64,000 nt of DNA from an uncultured Cetobacterium sp. (GTDB taxonomy: Bacteria > Fusobacteriota > Fusobacteriia > Fusobacteriales > Fusobacteriaceae): positions 1 through 64,000 of the forward strand of contig NZ_CAMTIK010000008.1 of NCBI RefSeq assembly GCF_947072685.1. Direction: 5' to 3'. The notes under the pieces are model-generated. The model was given only the letters and a program-made list of their open reading frames with translations, was not told the origin of the DNA and did no database searches. This document shows, one piece after another, positions 1 to 8,562 of the stretch (positions are counted from its first letter, which is position 1; the number at the start of each line of letters is the position of its first letter). The position numbers and the translations under genes are program-made.

Positions 1-51
1 AGATAATTTAATATTACCCCAACTTGAAGGTTTACACAAATATTTAATTAG
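1..51 (-). repeat. Copy 1 of a ~52-bp inverted repeat (IS end / terminator region)
   Basis: agataatttaatatt-acccc-aacttgaaggttt-a-cacaaatatttaattag matches the reverse complement of 26826-26877 with 2 substitutions and one 1-nt indel; lies just downstream of the transposase remnant. Confidence 0.8.
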
Positions 52-119
52 ACCCCTATTAAAGGATTTTGATCTTCTTTTTTCTTATCGATACTTTGTA
101 AAAGTACTAAAATTTGGAG

Positions 120-540
120 TTATTCCTCCAATAATTTGATTACTCTTTTCAAATTCACGGCCATTATTGAAAATGCACATTGAATTTCCATGCCAAAAAT
201 ACCCGCATATATAGCTCTCGTATATCCGTGGTTATTTTTTAATTCAGCGTTCTTTGCTTCTATCATATATCTATTTCTTGCTTTTTCTTTGAAAGCTTCA
301 GTATTTTGAAAATCTTCATATTCTTGATGTGTATGAGACTTAATTGTTACAGAATATGACTTGCTTTCTGCACCCTCCTTGTAACATCCTTCTTTTAAAG
401 AGCATATTTTGCAGTTTTTTATATCAAAGAAGTATGTTTCAACAGCCTGTGTTCCTTCAACTTCTCTTTATCAATAATAACATCATAAAGAGAAGAAAAT
501 GGACTTGGTGAAATTTTTTTATTTTGAACTAGCAAGCCGA
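120..540 (-). pseudogene. Decayed IS1182-like (DDE) transposase C-terminal remnant
   Basis: Minus-strand translation gives ...KNCKICSLKEGCYKEGAESKSYSVTIKSHTHQEYEDFQNTEAFKEKARNRYMIEAKNAELKNNHGYTRAIYAGIFGMEIQCAFSIMAVNLKRVIKLLEE*; typical IS1182-type C-terminus; no intact ORF, frame broken near 470-480. Confidence 0.7.
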
Positions 541-758
541 CCTCCGAATTTTTTATTTTAAATATTATATCATAAAAAAACAGGACAAAGACTAAATCTT
601 TATCCTGTTAATTAAACTTGATTTTTTGAGAACTTTTTCAGTGGCCTCGGAATTATTTCCTCCTTTTTGGAATTTATCCTACAATTTTAATAGTATTTAT
701 AAAACCAAAGGTTTTTAGAATTAGAAAATTTTAGAAAAAAACTTAAATGTTTTATAAT

Positions 759-2093
759 TTAATAAAGTGATTTTTTTATTTTGATAAAATCACTATTTTC
801 AAGAGGAAAAGATAAGTTCATGACAACAATTTCATTATTTAAATTTGTAAAACTTTCAAGATGAATATTCTCAAAAATTAAAATATTTTTGACATTATTA
901 TTTTTTAGATAAGCTTTTAAAGCATAAACTGAAACAATTTCTGAAATAAAAATAGCTTCTTTATTTAAGTCTTTTATAGCATTATTAAGAAGAAAAAGTT
1001 GTAAAAAATTATAAACAATAATGTTTTTATTAGGTATAACATTAATATTTTTAGTTGGATATACAAACCCTTTTAAAATTAAGAAGAATGTAATTTTGTC
1101 TAAAGTATCTATTTGATAATTGTAAAGTTTTTTAAAATAAATTTCGATTAAATTTGTTAAATTGATATAGAAATCTTTATGTTCTTTTTCAAAATTTTTA
1201 TTAAAAAGATAAAATTTTTTAACTTTGAGAGGGTTTTTAAATTCATCAATAAGTCTAAAACGAGTGACTAAAGCTTTAGTTACATCAATGGGTAAGTTAT
1301 CAGATAACATAATAAATCCATTTAAATAATCAAGAAATTTCGTAACTTCTTTAACTTTATCTGGATAATGTTTAAATAGATTGTATTCGTTATTTTTATC
1401 ACAAAAATCTAAAATTAATTTTATTTCATTTTTTAATTGATATAAATTAGAAATATGTTTATTTCGAATTATTCCGATATATATGAGTAATTCAATTTCT
1501 AAAATTAGATAAGTATGCTCTATTTTATATCTCTGTTTCATTTTTTTTAAAATAAAATTTTGAATATCTTTAGTTATTATTTGATTAAAACTCTCAAAAA
1601 GTGGTGTAAATAAATTCGGAAGATAATTTCGTTCTATAAATAAATTAAAAAGAATAAGATTAAAAAGCTCCTTTTTTTTAAATTCATCTCCAATCAACTC
1701 AATTCCTTTAGAATTTAAACTTTGATATTGTAAGTCAAATTTATTTAAAATTATTTTAGCTTCTTCTAAATCTTTTGATAAAACTCTTCTAGAAACATTT
1801 AATTCTAAACTTATTTTATTTAAATTAATGATATTTGTTTTAAAAAAATTGAAAAAGATATAGTTAATTCGATCTTTCTTATTGATATCTAAAGAATTTT
1901 TTGTTGTACTTATTAAATTTTTTATTTTTTTTAACTCAGTGATATTTTTAGTTTTATAAAAAGAAAATAGTTCTCGTAAATGCCTCCGAATTTTACACTG
2001 TGGAATGCATAAAATTTCACTAATTTCTTCTGTAGAATAATTATCATATAATAAGCATTCTAGTATTTTGATATGTTCTTTTGTTATTTTCAT
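759..2093 (-). CDS. Mga/BglG-like (PRD-type) HTH transcriptional regulator
   Basis: 444 aa; two N-terminal HTH-like segments (STEEISEILCIPQCKIRRHLREL; NLNKISLELNVSRRVLSKDLEEA), long helical PRD-like region; divergent from the fimbrial operon. Confidence 0.6.
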   Translation of the reverse strand: MKITKEHIKILECLLYDNYSTEEISEILCIPQCKIRRHLRELFSFYKTKNITELKKIKNLISTTKNSLDINKKDRINYIFFNFFKTNIINLNKISLELNVSRRVLSKDLEEAKIILNKFDLQYQSLNSKGIELIGDEFKKKELFNLILFNLFIERNYLPNLFTPLFESFNQIITKDIQNFILKKMKQRYKIEHTYLILEIELLIYIGIIRNKHISNLYQLKNEIKLILDFCDKNNEYNLFKHYPDKVKEVTKFLDYLNGFIMLSDNLPIDVTKALVTRFRLIDEFKNPLKVKKFYLFNKNFEKEHKDFYINLTNLIEIYFKKLYNYQIDTLDKITFFLILKGFVYPTKNINVIPNKNIIVYNFLQLFLLNNAIKDLNKEAIFISEIVSVYALKAYLKNNNVKNILIFENIHLESFTNLNNEIVVMNLSFPLENSDFIKIKKSLY

Positions 2094-2215
2094 AAAATAG
2101 TCACCTCAAGTAAATTGAATTTTAATGTAGTGTAGCATTAAATTTATAAAAAATCTATAAAACAATATATTGTTGTTCAAAAATAGTTTAATAAATAAAT
2201 AAAAAAGCTATAATA

Positions 2216-2245
2216 TTGACAAATAGTGTCTTAAATTTTTATAAA
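2216..2245 (+). promoter_or_regulatory. Putative sigma70-type promoter of the fimbrial operon
   Basis: TTGACA (2216-2221), 18-nt spacer, TATAAA (2240-2245). Confidence 0.4.
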
Positions 2246-2350
2246 TTAGAATTTTTTTAATATTATGATATGAAAAAATATCTAATTTTCAAATTACAAA
2301 AAAAATGATAAAGTAGTCACAAACTATCAAATATATATGTGAGGGAAAAA

Positions 2351-3106
2351 ATGTTTTTTAAAAAATATAAAAATAGTATTTTTATAATTTTGTTTATACT
2401 TAATTTTTTAAAAGCTTATTCTTTTAGATTAGATAACTTATCTTTTAATGAAAGAATAGATACAAATGAAGGTGGATATCGAGAATTTTATTTAACAAAT
2501 GATTCTTTAATCCGAAAAAGATATAAGATGAATGTAATAAGTGGAAGTAAGAATGATGGGGCAAAATATGTAGAAGTTTTTCCAAAAGTTATAACAATCA
2601 ATCCAAAAAGTAAAGGAATAGTAAAAGTTTTTGTTAAAGCTCCAAAAGAAACACCTAAAGGTGAGTACGATTTTAAATTACAATTTCAACCAATAAATAT
2701 ACCGACGTTAGCTCAGAACACTCAAGGAAAAATTGAAGGAACAAGTCATATTATGGTAGCTCCGATACTGCAGATGCAAGCCTACGTGGGAGAGGTTGAT
2801 TTTACAAAACATTTAAAACTAGAAAATATAAAAGTTTTAAATAATGAAAATGGTGGAATTAGTGTAAAAAGTCTTTTGTCTAATACAAGTTATGCAAGTA
2901 TAGATTTTGGAGCAGAAGCTTATGGAAAAAATAATTTTTTATACGAAAGTGTGTATGTAGCTGATTTACCAGGAAATACAAAGAATTTAGAAGTAACTTT
3001 ACATTTTCCAAAAATCAAAAATACGAGAGATTTAAGAAAAATAATTTTTTATAGAACACCATCAAATACAAGAAAAGTAATTAAAGAAATTGAGATATTA
3101 CAATAG
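2351..3106 (+). CDS. Fimbrial periplasmic chaperone-like protein (two-domain, PapD-like)
   Basis: Signal peptide; Ig-like beta pattern (REFYLTNDSLIRKRYKMNVI...VEVFPKVITINPKSKGIVKVFVKAPKETPKGEYDFKLQFQPI) followed by a second domain; first gene of a chaperone-pilin-usher order. ORF extends to 2339 but ATG 2351 fits the RBS better. Confidence 0.65.
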   Translation: MFFKKYKNSIFIILFILNFLKAYSFRLDNLSFNERIDTNEGGYREFYLTNDSLIRKRYKMNVISGSKNDGAKYVEVFPKVITINPKSKGIVKVFVKAPKETPKGEYDFKLQFQPINIPTLAQNTQGKIEGTSHIMVAPILQMQAYVGEVDFTKHLKLENIKVLNNENGGISVKSLLSNTSYASIDFGAEAYGKNNFLYESVYVADLPGNTKNLEVTLHFPKIKNTRDLRKIIFYRTPSNTRKVIKEIEILQ

Positions 3107-3172
3107 TTAGGGTTAGATATAGTTATAAACTATATTTATTATAAATTATATTTTTAGGAGGATTATATTATT

Positions 3173-3730
3173 ATGAACAAAAAGGTATTAGGGACATTAT
3201 TTTTATTAACAGCGATTGCATATGGGCAAGATAATAGAGTGATTGTTCCAATTGAGTCAGGGGAGGCTACAGCGAATTTGGCAGTAGAGGTAACTGGACA
3301 AGTATTTAGTCCGGCACAAAAATCATTGGTTGTGGAAATTCAATCAGCAGCATCAGCAGATGGAGCAGGTTTTGCATTTAAAATGCCAGCTTTATTTGCA
3401 AGTGGAACTGAGGTAAAGACAGCTGAAGGTGTATTCACAGCAAAAGTTTTAACAAATGGAGTGGCAGAAGCTTTTAAAGAGGAGCCAACAGTAGCATTAG
3501 TAAAAGGAGGAACGGTTACAGCTGCAAATGGAACAGCGGTAGCAGGAACTCCATCGGGGACGGCAAACGATGTGGAGATAATGTATAATTTAACAGGAGG
3601 ATTAAATACAGCAAAGACAATTTATAATGGGAAATTAGCTGTTTCAGCTAAAGCTGGAACATTAGTTGGAACGTATGCGGATACATCAGTAGCTTTAAGA
3701 GTTGAGGTTTCGGGGCAAACAGGAGCTTAA
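3173..3730 (+). CDS. Putative major pilin (SCPU/spore-coat-U-like secreted subunit)
   Basis: Signal peptide MNKKVLGTLFLLTAIAYG; Ala/Val/Thr-rich beta protein; C-terminus AGTLVGTYADTSVALRVEVSG resembles the SCPU GTYTDTVTVTV motif; strong RBS aggagg. Confidence 0.55.
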   Translation: MNKKVLGTLFLLTAIAYGQDNRVIVPIESGEATANLAVEVTGQVFSPAQKSLVVEIQSAASADGAGFAFKMPALFASGTEVKTAEGVFTAKVLTNGVAEAFKEEPTVALVKGGTVTAANGTAVAGTPSGTANDVEIMYNLTGGLNTAKTIYNGKLAVSAKAGTLVGTYADTSVALRVEVSGQTGA

Positions 3731-3739
3731 AATTTAAAT

Positions 3740-3811
3740 AATGAGATAAAGAAGTTGATATTCTTTATCTCATTAAATAAATATAAAGTCTATTTATTTA
3801 ATGAGATAAAG
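3740..3811 (+). promoter_or_regulatory. Alternative-hairpin element between pilin and usher genes
   Basis: A1 aatgagataaagaa (3740-3753), A' ttctttatctcattaaataaa (3761-3781), A2 tttatttaatgagataaag (3793-3811): A' can pair with A1 (14 bp) or A2 (19 bp). Confidence 0.6.
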
Positions 3812-3824
3812 TTTGGGAGGAAAA

Positions 3825-6527
3825 GTGATTATTAAAAATATTTTTAGTAAAAATTATATGTTTTTACTAATATTATTGATAATAAAGTCTTTATTAATAT
3901 ATGCACATGATGATATAAGCATAGAGGAATTGATAGACTTAAAAAATCAAAATCTAATAACAAATGAAGAATTTAATATCTTAAAATCAGAAATATTAAA
4001 AGAAAATATAGAAGAGGAAAATTTATATGATTTATTAATTGATTCAAAATTAATTTCTAGAACATACAAAATTTATGAAAAAAATGGAAGATATTTTTTT
4101 CCAATAAAAGAGTTTTTAAGGCATATAAATTTTAAAAATTATAGGGAAACTAAAAATGAACTTATTCTTTTTCTAGGATCTTCTTTAAGGGAAGTTAAGA
4201 TAAATTTAAGAGAGGAATATGTATTTCAAGAAAATGATGAGATTTATATAGAGTCAGATAGATTTTCAGATTTTTTTTTAAGAACGTATTCAATTGAGCC
4301 TAATGAATACTTAATAAGAATGTATTTATCTTTTGATACTCCTGATGAAGTAATGCAATTATTGGATATATCTAAAAACAAGATTTTAAAAAAGAGTGAA
4401 AAAAATGAACTGATATTCAATTCAAAAAGAAAAGCATTTGATTTAGGGTATACACGTATTCAATTAGGAAAAAATTTTGATAAAGAGTTAGGGAAAAATG
4501 GATATCAAAATTCTTGGGATGGAAATTTAGGGTATCAAGGTGGACTTCTATATGGTCAAATAACCTCTGAATATAATTTAAAGGATAAAGAATTAAATAC
4601 AGTTAGATTAGAGTATACAGGTTTATGGAATGGACATAATTTTGATATAGAAAATAGAAGGAATGGAGATGATCGAGAATGGGGATTATCCTTTTATAAA
4701 GATAGAGGATTTTATGAAACTGCAGGTGGACAAATTGTAATTAGAGAAAATATTCCTCTAGGAAGTAGAGCAGAATTAATTTATATGGGGACTTCGATAG
4801 AAATAAAAGATGAAGAGAATGGTATTGTTGAATTTGAAAATCCTTTAATAAGGTCAGATAGAACGTATACTTTAAAAATTTATGAACCAAATGGAAAAAT
4901 TTATACAAGAGAAATAAGAACGACACAAGATTATAATTTACAACAAAAGAGACAGTTTGAATATAGATTGGGAATAAATGAGAATAGTTATTACGATAAA
5001 TTTGAAACAGAATTAAATATTTTTTATGGTATTACTAATAGTCTTACATTAGGTGTGGGTTATTCTAGAAATATAGAGGATATAAAAACTGGAAGAGATG
5101 TTACAGGAAATATTAATCAAGAAACAAAATACATAGATAAATTAAAGCTGGATTTAATTTATGGAGGGACTTATAACTCAGTATCTTATATTTTTAGTTT
5201 ATCAGGGGATCAAGCAATAAATCAATTTGAATCATATGAAGAGATTGGGAATAATAGAAGATATATATCCTCTAACGAAAGATATACCTATAAATATTTA
5301 AATCAATTTAATTACTCAAAATGGAGGTTTATTTATGAACATGAAAAATTTGGAATTTTTTATGATGAAATAAAAAAAGATAGAATTGACTTAAAATATG
5401 ATATATTTAAAAATACAAATATTGGATATGTTTATGAATTTAAAGAATATAGAAAGTCAAAAGATGAAATAGAATATATTACATTTGATAGTGATTATAT
5501 ATGGAATAAGTTTCTATTTACTATAGGAACTTCTTTAGATTTAAATAATAGAGAAGATAATGAATATCGTGTAGGCGCATATTATAGCGGATGGCAAAAA
5601 TTAACAGGAAGAATAGAAAATACTTGGAGAAAAAATGGTGATGAATATGAAACAAGGATTAGTTTGTATAATAATAATTTTGGAGGATTTCTCGATTTTA
5701 CAACGGAGTTAGCATACTCAAAAAAAGAAAAAGAAAAAATAAGTTTTAAATTTGCTGTTAAACTTGATAATTGGCTAAGAATAGATACAAATTTAAAAAA
5801 TGATGGAACTAGAAATCATAGAGTTGGAGTTGATAGAATATTTGATTTAAAAAATCCAACAGTGGATATAGACAACATGAATAGCTCAAGAGTTAAAGTG
5901 ATTACATTTATTGATAGTAATAATAATGATATTTATGATGCTGGAGATAAAATAGTTCCAGGAGTAGAAGTAAATATTGGAGATAAAAAAGTAGTAACAA
6001 ATGAAAAAGGAGAAGGTATGTTTTATGGAATAGGAAATGGTATTCTTTATGATATGAAGGTTACAATAAAAAAACCATCCTTTACTTTGGGGAATAATAA
6101 TATAAAAGTTAGAAGTAATTTTTCTTCTACAATAGATGCGTATATTCCAATAAAACCAATGTTAACATTAAGTGGAAATATTGAAATAGATAAAGAGTTA
6201 AAGCTTACTGAAAGTGAAAAGATAGAATTTTATAATGATTTGATAATTGAATTAAAAGACTTTAAAGGAGGAGTGATTGAAACAACAGCTCCTGATAATG
6301 AAGGATTATTTGATATAAGTGGATTGTTTCCAGAAGAATACTATATAGAGGTTACTTATGTAGGGACAAAACTTAAATTAAAAAATATCAAAGAAGAGAT
6401 TCAGCTACATTATTCAGAAGATAGCTCTGTAAATTTTATAATATTAAAAATTAATAATAATAAAATTTCTATAAATTCTTCAGAGTTACAAAATAAGTTC
6501 AGCGATTCAAGGAGAAAAGATTTATGA
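3825..6527 (+). CDS. Outer-membrane usher-like protein (archaic-type chaperone-usher family)
   Basis: ~900 aa; beta-barrel-rich; PLGSRAELIYMGTSIEI..GIVEFENPLIRSDRTYTLKIYEPNGKIYTREI plug-region signature; C-terminal FIDSNNNDIYDAGDKIVPGVEVNIGDKKVVTNEKGEGMFYGI resembles archaic usher 'FLDxNxNGxxDxGExPxxGVxV'. GTG 3825 after GGGAGG is the likely start. Confidence 0.7.
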   Translation: MIIKNIFSKNYMFLLILLIIKSLLIYAHDDISIEELIDLKNQNLITNEEFNILKSEILKENIEEENLYDLLIDSKLISRTYKIYEKNGRYFFPIKEFLRHINFKNYRETKNELILFLGSSLREVKINLREEYVFQENDEIYIESDRFSDFFLRTYSIEPNEYLIRMYLSFDTPDEVMQLLDISKNKILKKSEKNELIFNSKRKAFDLGYTRIQLGKNFDKELGKNGYQNSWDGNLGYQGGLLYGQITSEYNLKDKELNTVRLEYTGLWNGHNFDIENRRNGDDREWGLSFYKDRGFYETAGGQIVIRENIPLGSRAELIYMGTSIEIKDEENGIVEFENPLIRSDRTYTLKIYEPNGKIYTREIRTTQDYNLQQKRQFEYRLGINENSYYDKFETELNIFYGITNSLTLGVGYSRNIEDIKTGRDVTGNINQETKYIDKLKLDLIYGGTYNSVSYIFSLSGDQAINQFESYEEIGNNRRYISSNERYTYKYLNQFNYSKWRFIYEHEKFGIFYDEIKKDRIDLKYDIFKNTNIGYVYEFKEYRKSKDEIEYITFDSDYIWNKFLFTIGTSLDLNNREDNEYRVGAYYSGWQKLTGRIENTWRKNGDEYETRISLYNNNFGGFLDFTTELAYSKKEKEKISFKFAVKLDNWLRIDTNLKNDGTRNHRVGVDRIFDLKNPTVDIDNMNSSRVKVITFIDSNNNDIYDAGDKIVPGVEVNIGDKKVVTNEKGEGMFYGIGNGILYDMKVTIKKPSFTLGNNNIKVRSNFSSTIDAYIPIKPMLTLSGNIEIDKELKLTESEKIEFYNDLIIELKDFKGGVIETTAPDNEGLFDISGLFPEEYYIEVTYVGTKLKLKNIKEEIQLHYSEDSSVNFIILKINNNKISINSSELQNKFSDSRRKDL

Positions 6528-7075
6528 GAAGATTTAAAATATTTATTTTGTTGATTTTATTAATTTATTTTAAAAATATTTTTTCTAATGATAATCTTAA
6601 TACAGAAATACCCAAAATATTACCGCCTAAAATAGTAAATCAAGAAAATTCAGACGATGATTTTGCTATTCCAGAAATAAAAAAGTCAGGTGAAGATATA
6701 GATGGTGAAGATTTAAGGTATTTGGAAAAAACTTATACAGTAATGGTAGAAGCTAAGGTAGATGTTTTTATTCCTTTGGAAGTAGTTTCAGATATTAATA
6801 TAGAAGAAACAATAATTGGGAATCAAATAAAAGAAATTCCCTTTGAGATTGAATTAAATCGAACTCCTGAAAAAAAAGATTATTATTCTATAAAATATAG
6901 TGAAACTGTAATAGATATAGATATGGATGGGAAACCAGACACATATATTTATTCACCAAAATATATTAATGAAAAGATATCAAAAGATAATTATGTAAAA
7001 ATATATGGTGAAAAGATCACAAAAGAGGGAACTCATCGAAAAAAAATTTATGTAACAGTTGAAGTTGGTGAATAG
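6524..7075 (+). CDS. Secreted fimbrial accessory protein / minor subunit
   Basis: 183 aa, signal peptide, ATGA overlap with usher gene, beta-rich. Confidence 0.45.
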   Translation: MRRFKIFILLILLIYFKNIFSNDNLNTEIPKILPPKIVNQENSDDDFAIPEIKKSGEDIDGEDLRYLEKTYTVMVEAKVDVFIPLEVVSDINIEETIIGNQIKEIPFEIELNRTPEKKDYYSIKYSETVIDIDMDGKPDTYIYSPKYINEKISKDNYVKIYGEKITKEGTHRKKIYVTVEVGE

Positions 7076-7142
7076 TAAAAAATTAAGGAAAGAAAAAGAA
7101 GTTCAATTTCTTTCCTTTTTCTTTATAAAACTGGAGGAAATG

Positions 7143-7586
7143 ATGAAAAGTAAATTATTAATTTTAGTAGTGTTAATTTATTTTAAAAGCTATGCAGAAA
7201 TTATATTAAAAATACATGAGCCAATGCGGTTTGAAAATATAAATACCAGAGCAGCAGGTGATGTTATAGTTGGAGAGGGAAGTATAGAAGTTATTTCAGA
7301 TAATTTAGAAGTTGATAGAGATAAAAAATTTATACTTAAATTTCCCAAAAAAGGATTAATGACTAATAATAAAAGATGGATTGAAATTGATAAATATATG
7401 ATAGAAGATTCAGATAGGGTATTTAGATTAACTAAAGAAAAGAAACTTATAAAAATATATGCAATAATAGACAGAAAAAAATTAAATAATCAATGGATAA
7501 AAGCTGAAGATTTAGAAGGTGAGTATATTGGATATGTTCCTATTATAGTTGAACAATATGGAAAACCAATGAAAAAAATAGATTAA
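7143..7586 (+). CDS. Secreted putative minor pilin
   Basis: Signal peptide MKSKLLILVVLIYFKSYA; C-terminal GEYIGYVPIIVEQYG resembles a pilin C-terminal strand; ORF opens at 7059 but RBS ggagg precedes 7140/7143. Confidence 0.45.
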   Translation: MKSKLLILVVLIYFKSYAEIILKIHEPMRFENINTRAAGDVIVGEGSIEVISDNLEVDRDKKFILKFPKKGLMTNNKRWIEIDKYMIEDSDRVFRLTKEKKLIKIYAIIDRKKLNNQWIKAEDLEGEYIGYVPIIVEQYGKPMKKID

Positions 7587-7605
7587 GAAGAGATGGAGAA
7601 AGAGA

Positions 7606-8016
7606 ATGAAATGTATGTTAGTAATTTTTTTTGTTTTTTCTAAAATTATGTATGGATATATAAACATATATCCTTCAAAATTTGAAAAAAATATAGAGAA
7701 TGGAGTTAATGAAACATTTAGATTGTATAATAGGACAGGTAAAGAAATAAGATATAGGATTTATTTAGAGGAAACAGTTGAAAATGATATGACTAAATGG
7801 ATTGAATTATATCCTAAAAGTATAACCTTAAATCCCCTTGAAGAAAAAGAGGTAAATCTTTTTATAAATCCACCTAAAGATGCAAAGCATGGAAAATATA
7901 GATCAAAATTAATTGTAAAAGAAGTGGACATACCTGGGAAAAAAAGATTTGAAAAAGTTAAATTTATGACAATGTTTAAATTAACTATGATTGGTTATAT
8001 TGGAGAAGATAGATGA
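7606..8016 (+). CDS. Half-size chaperone-like protein (single Ig-like domain)
   Basis: 136 aa; INIYPSKFEKNIENGVNETFRLYNRTGKEIRYRIYLEE...WIELYPKSITLNPLEEKEVNLFINPPKDAKHGKYRSKLIVKEV; PapD N-domain-like pattern without the second domain. Confidence 0.5.
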   Translation: MKCMLVIFFVFSKIMYGYINIYPSKFEKNIENGVNETFRLYNRTGKEIRYRIYLEETVENDMTKWIELYPKSITLNPLEEKEVNLFINPPKDAKHGKYRSKLIVKEVDIPGKKRFEKVKFMTMFKLTMIGYIGEDR

Positions 8017-8552
8017 AAAAAAGTATAAGAAAAATTAAAATTTTAAGTATAATATTAATTTTATTTTTAGCAATAGCTAATAAAAAAAAAATGATCTCAG
8101 TAACTTATGATGATTCTTATTTGGTAAATAAAAATTTATTTGTATATCTTAAAGACAATAAATTTGGAATAATGAATTCTGACAAAAAAGTTTTAGTTCA
8201 AAATGAATATGACGAAATTTCGAAATATATTGACAAGATATTTATAGGGGAGAAAAATTTAAAATATGCATTATATAATTTGAAAAATAAAAAAGTATCA
8301 AAAAACTATGATTATATAGAGCAAATTGGAGAAAATGAATTTAGGGGTGGAACAGAAGAAATAGGAAAATATGCTTTTTTAAGTGAGAAGATTTCAACAG
8401 ATGAAAAATATTTAGATGTAATTAATACAAATAAAAATATTTATATTGGATTATTGGAGGATAAAAGAGTAGAAATAATAAATTTAGAATCAAAAAAAAT
8501 AAAAATATTAGAATTTACTGAATTACAAAAATATTTAGAAAATTTGAACTAG
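8013..8552 (+). CDS. WG-repeat-like secreted/membrane-anchored protein of unknown function
   Basis: 179 aa; DNKFGIMNSDKKVLVQNEYDEISKY resembles a WG repeat; ATGA overlap with upstream gene. Confidence 0.4.
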   Translation: MKKSIRKIKILSIILILFLAIANKKKMISVTYDDSYLVNKNLFVYLKDNKFGIMNSDKKVLVQNEYDEISKYIDKIFIGEKNLKYALYNLKNKKVSKNYDYIEQIGENEFRGGTEEIGKYAFLSEKISTDEKYLDVINTNKNIYIGLLEDKRVEIINLESKKIKILEFTELQKYLENLN

Positions 8553-8562
8553 GAGAAGATAA

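Noticed and set aside
3117-3135. 8-bp hairpin ATATAGTTataAACTATAT before the pilin gene
   Set aside because: Short AT-only stem, no T-tract; not convincing as a terminator or regulatory switch alone
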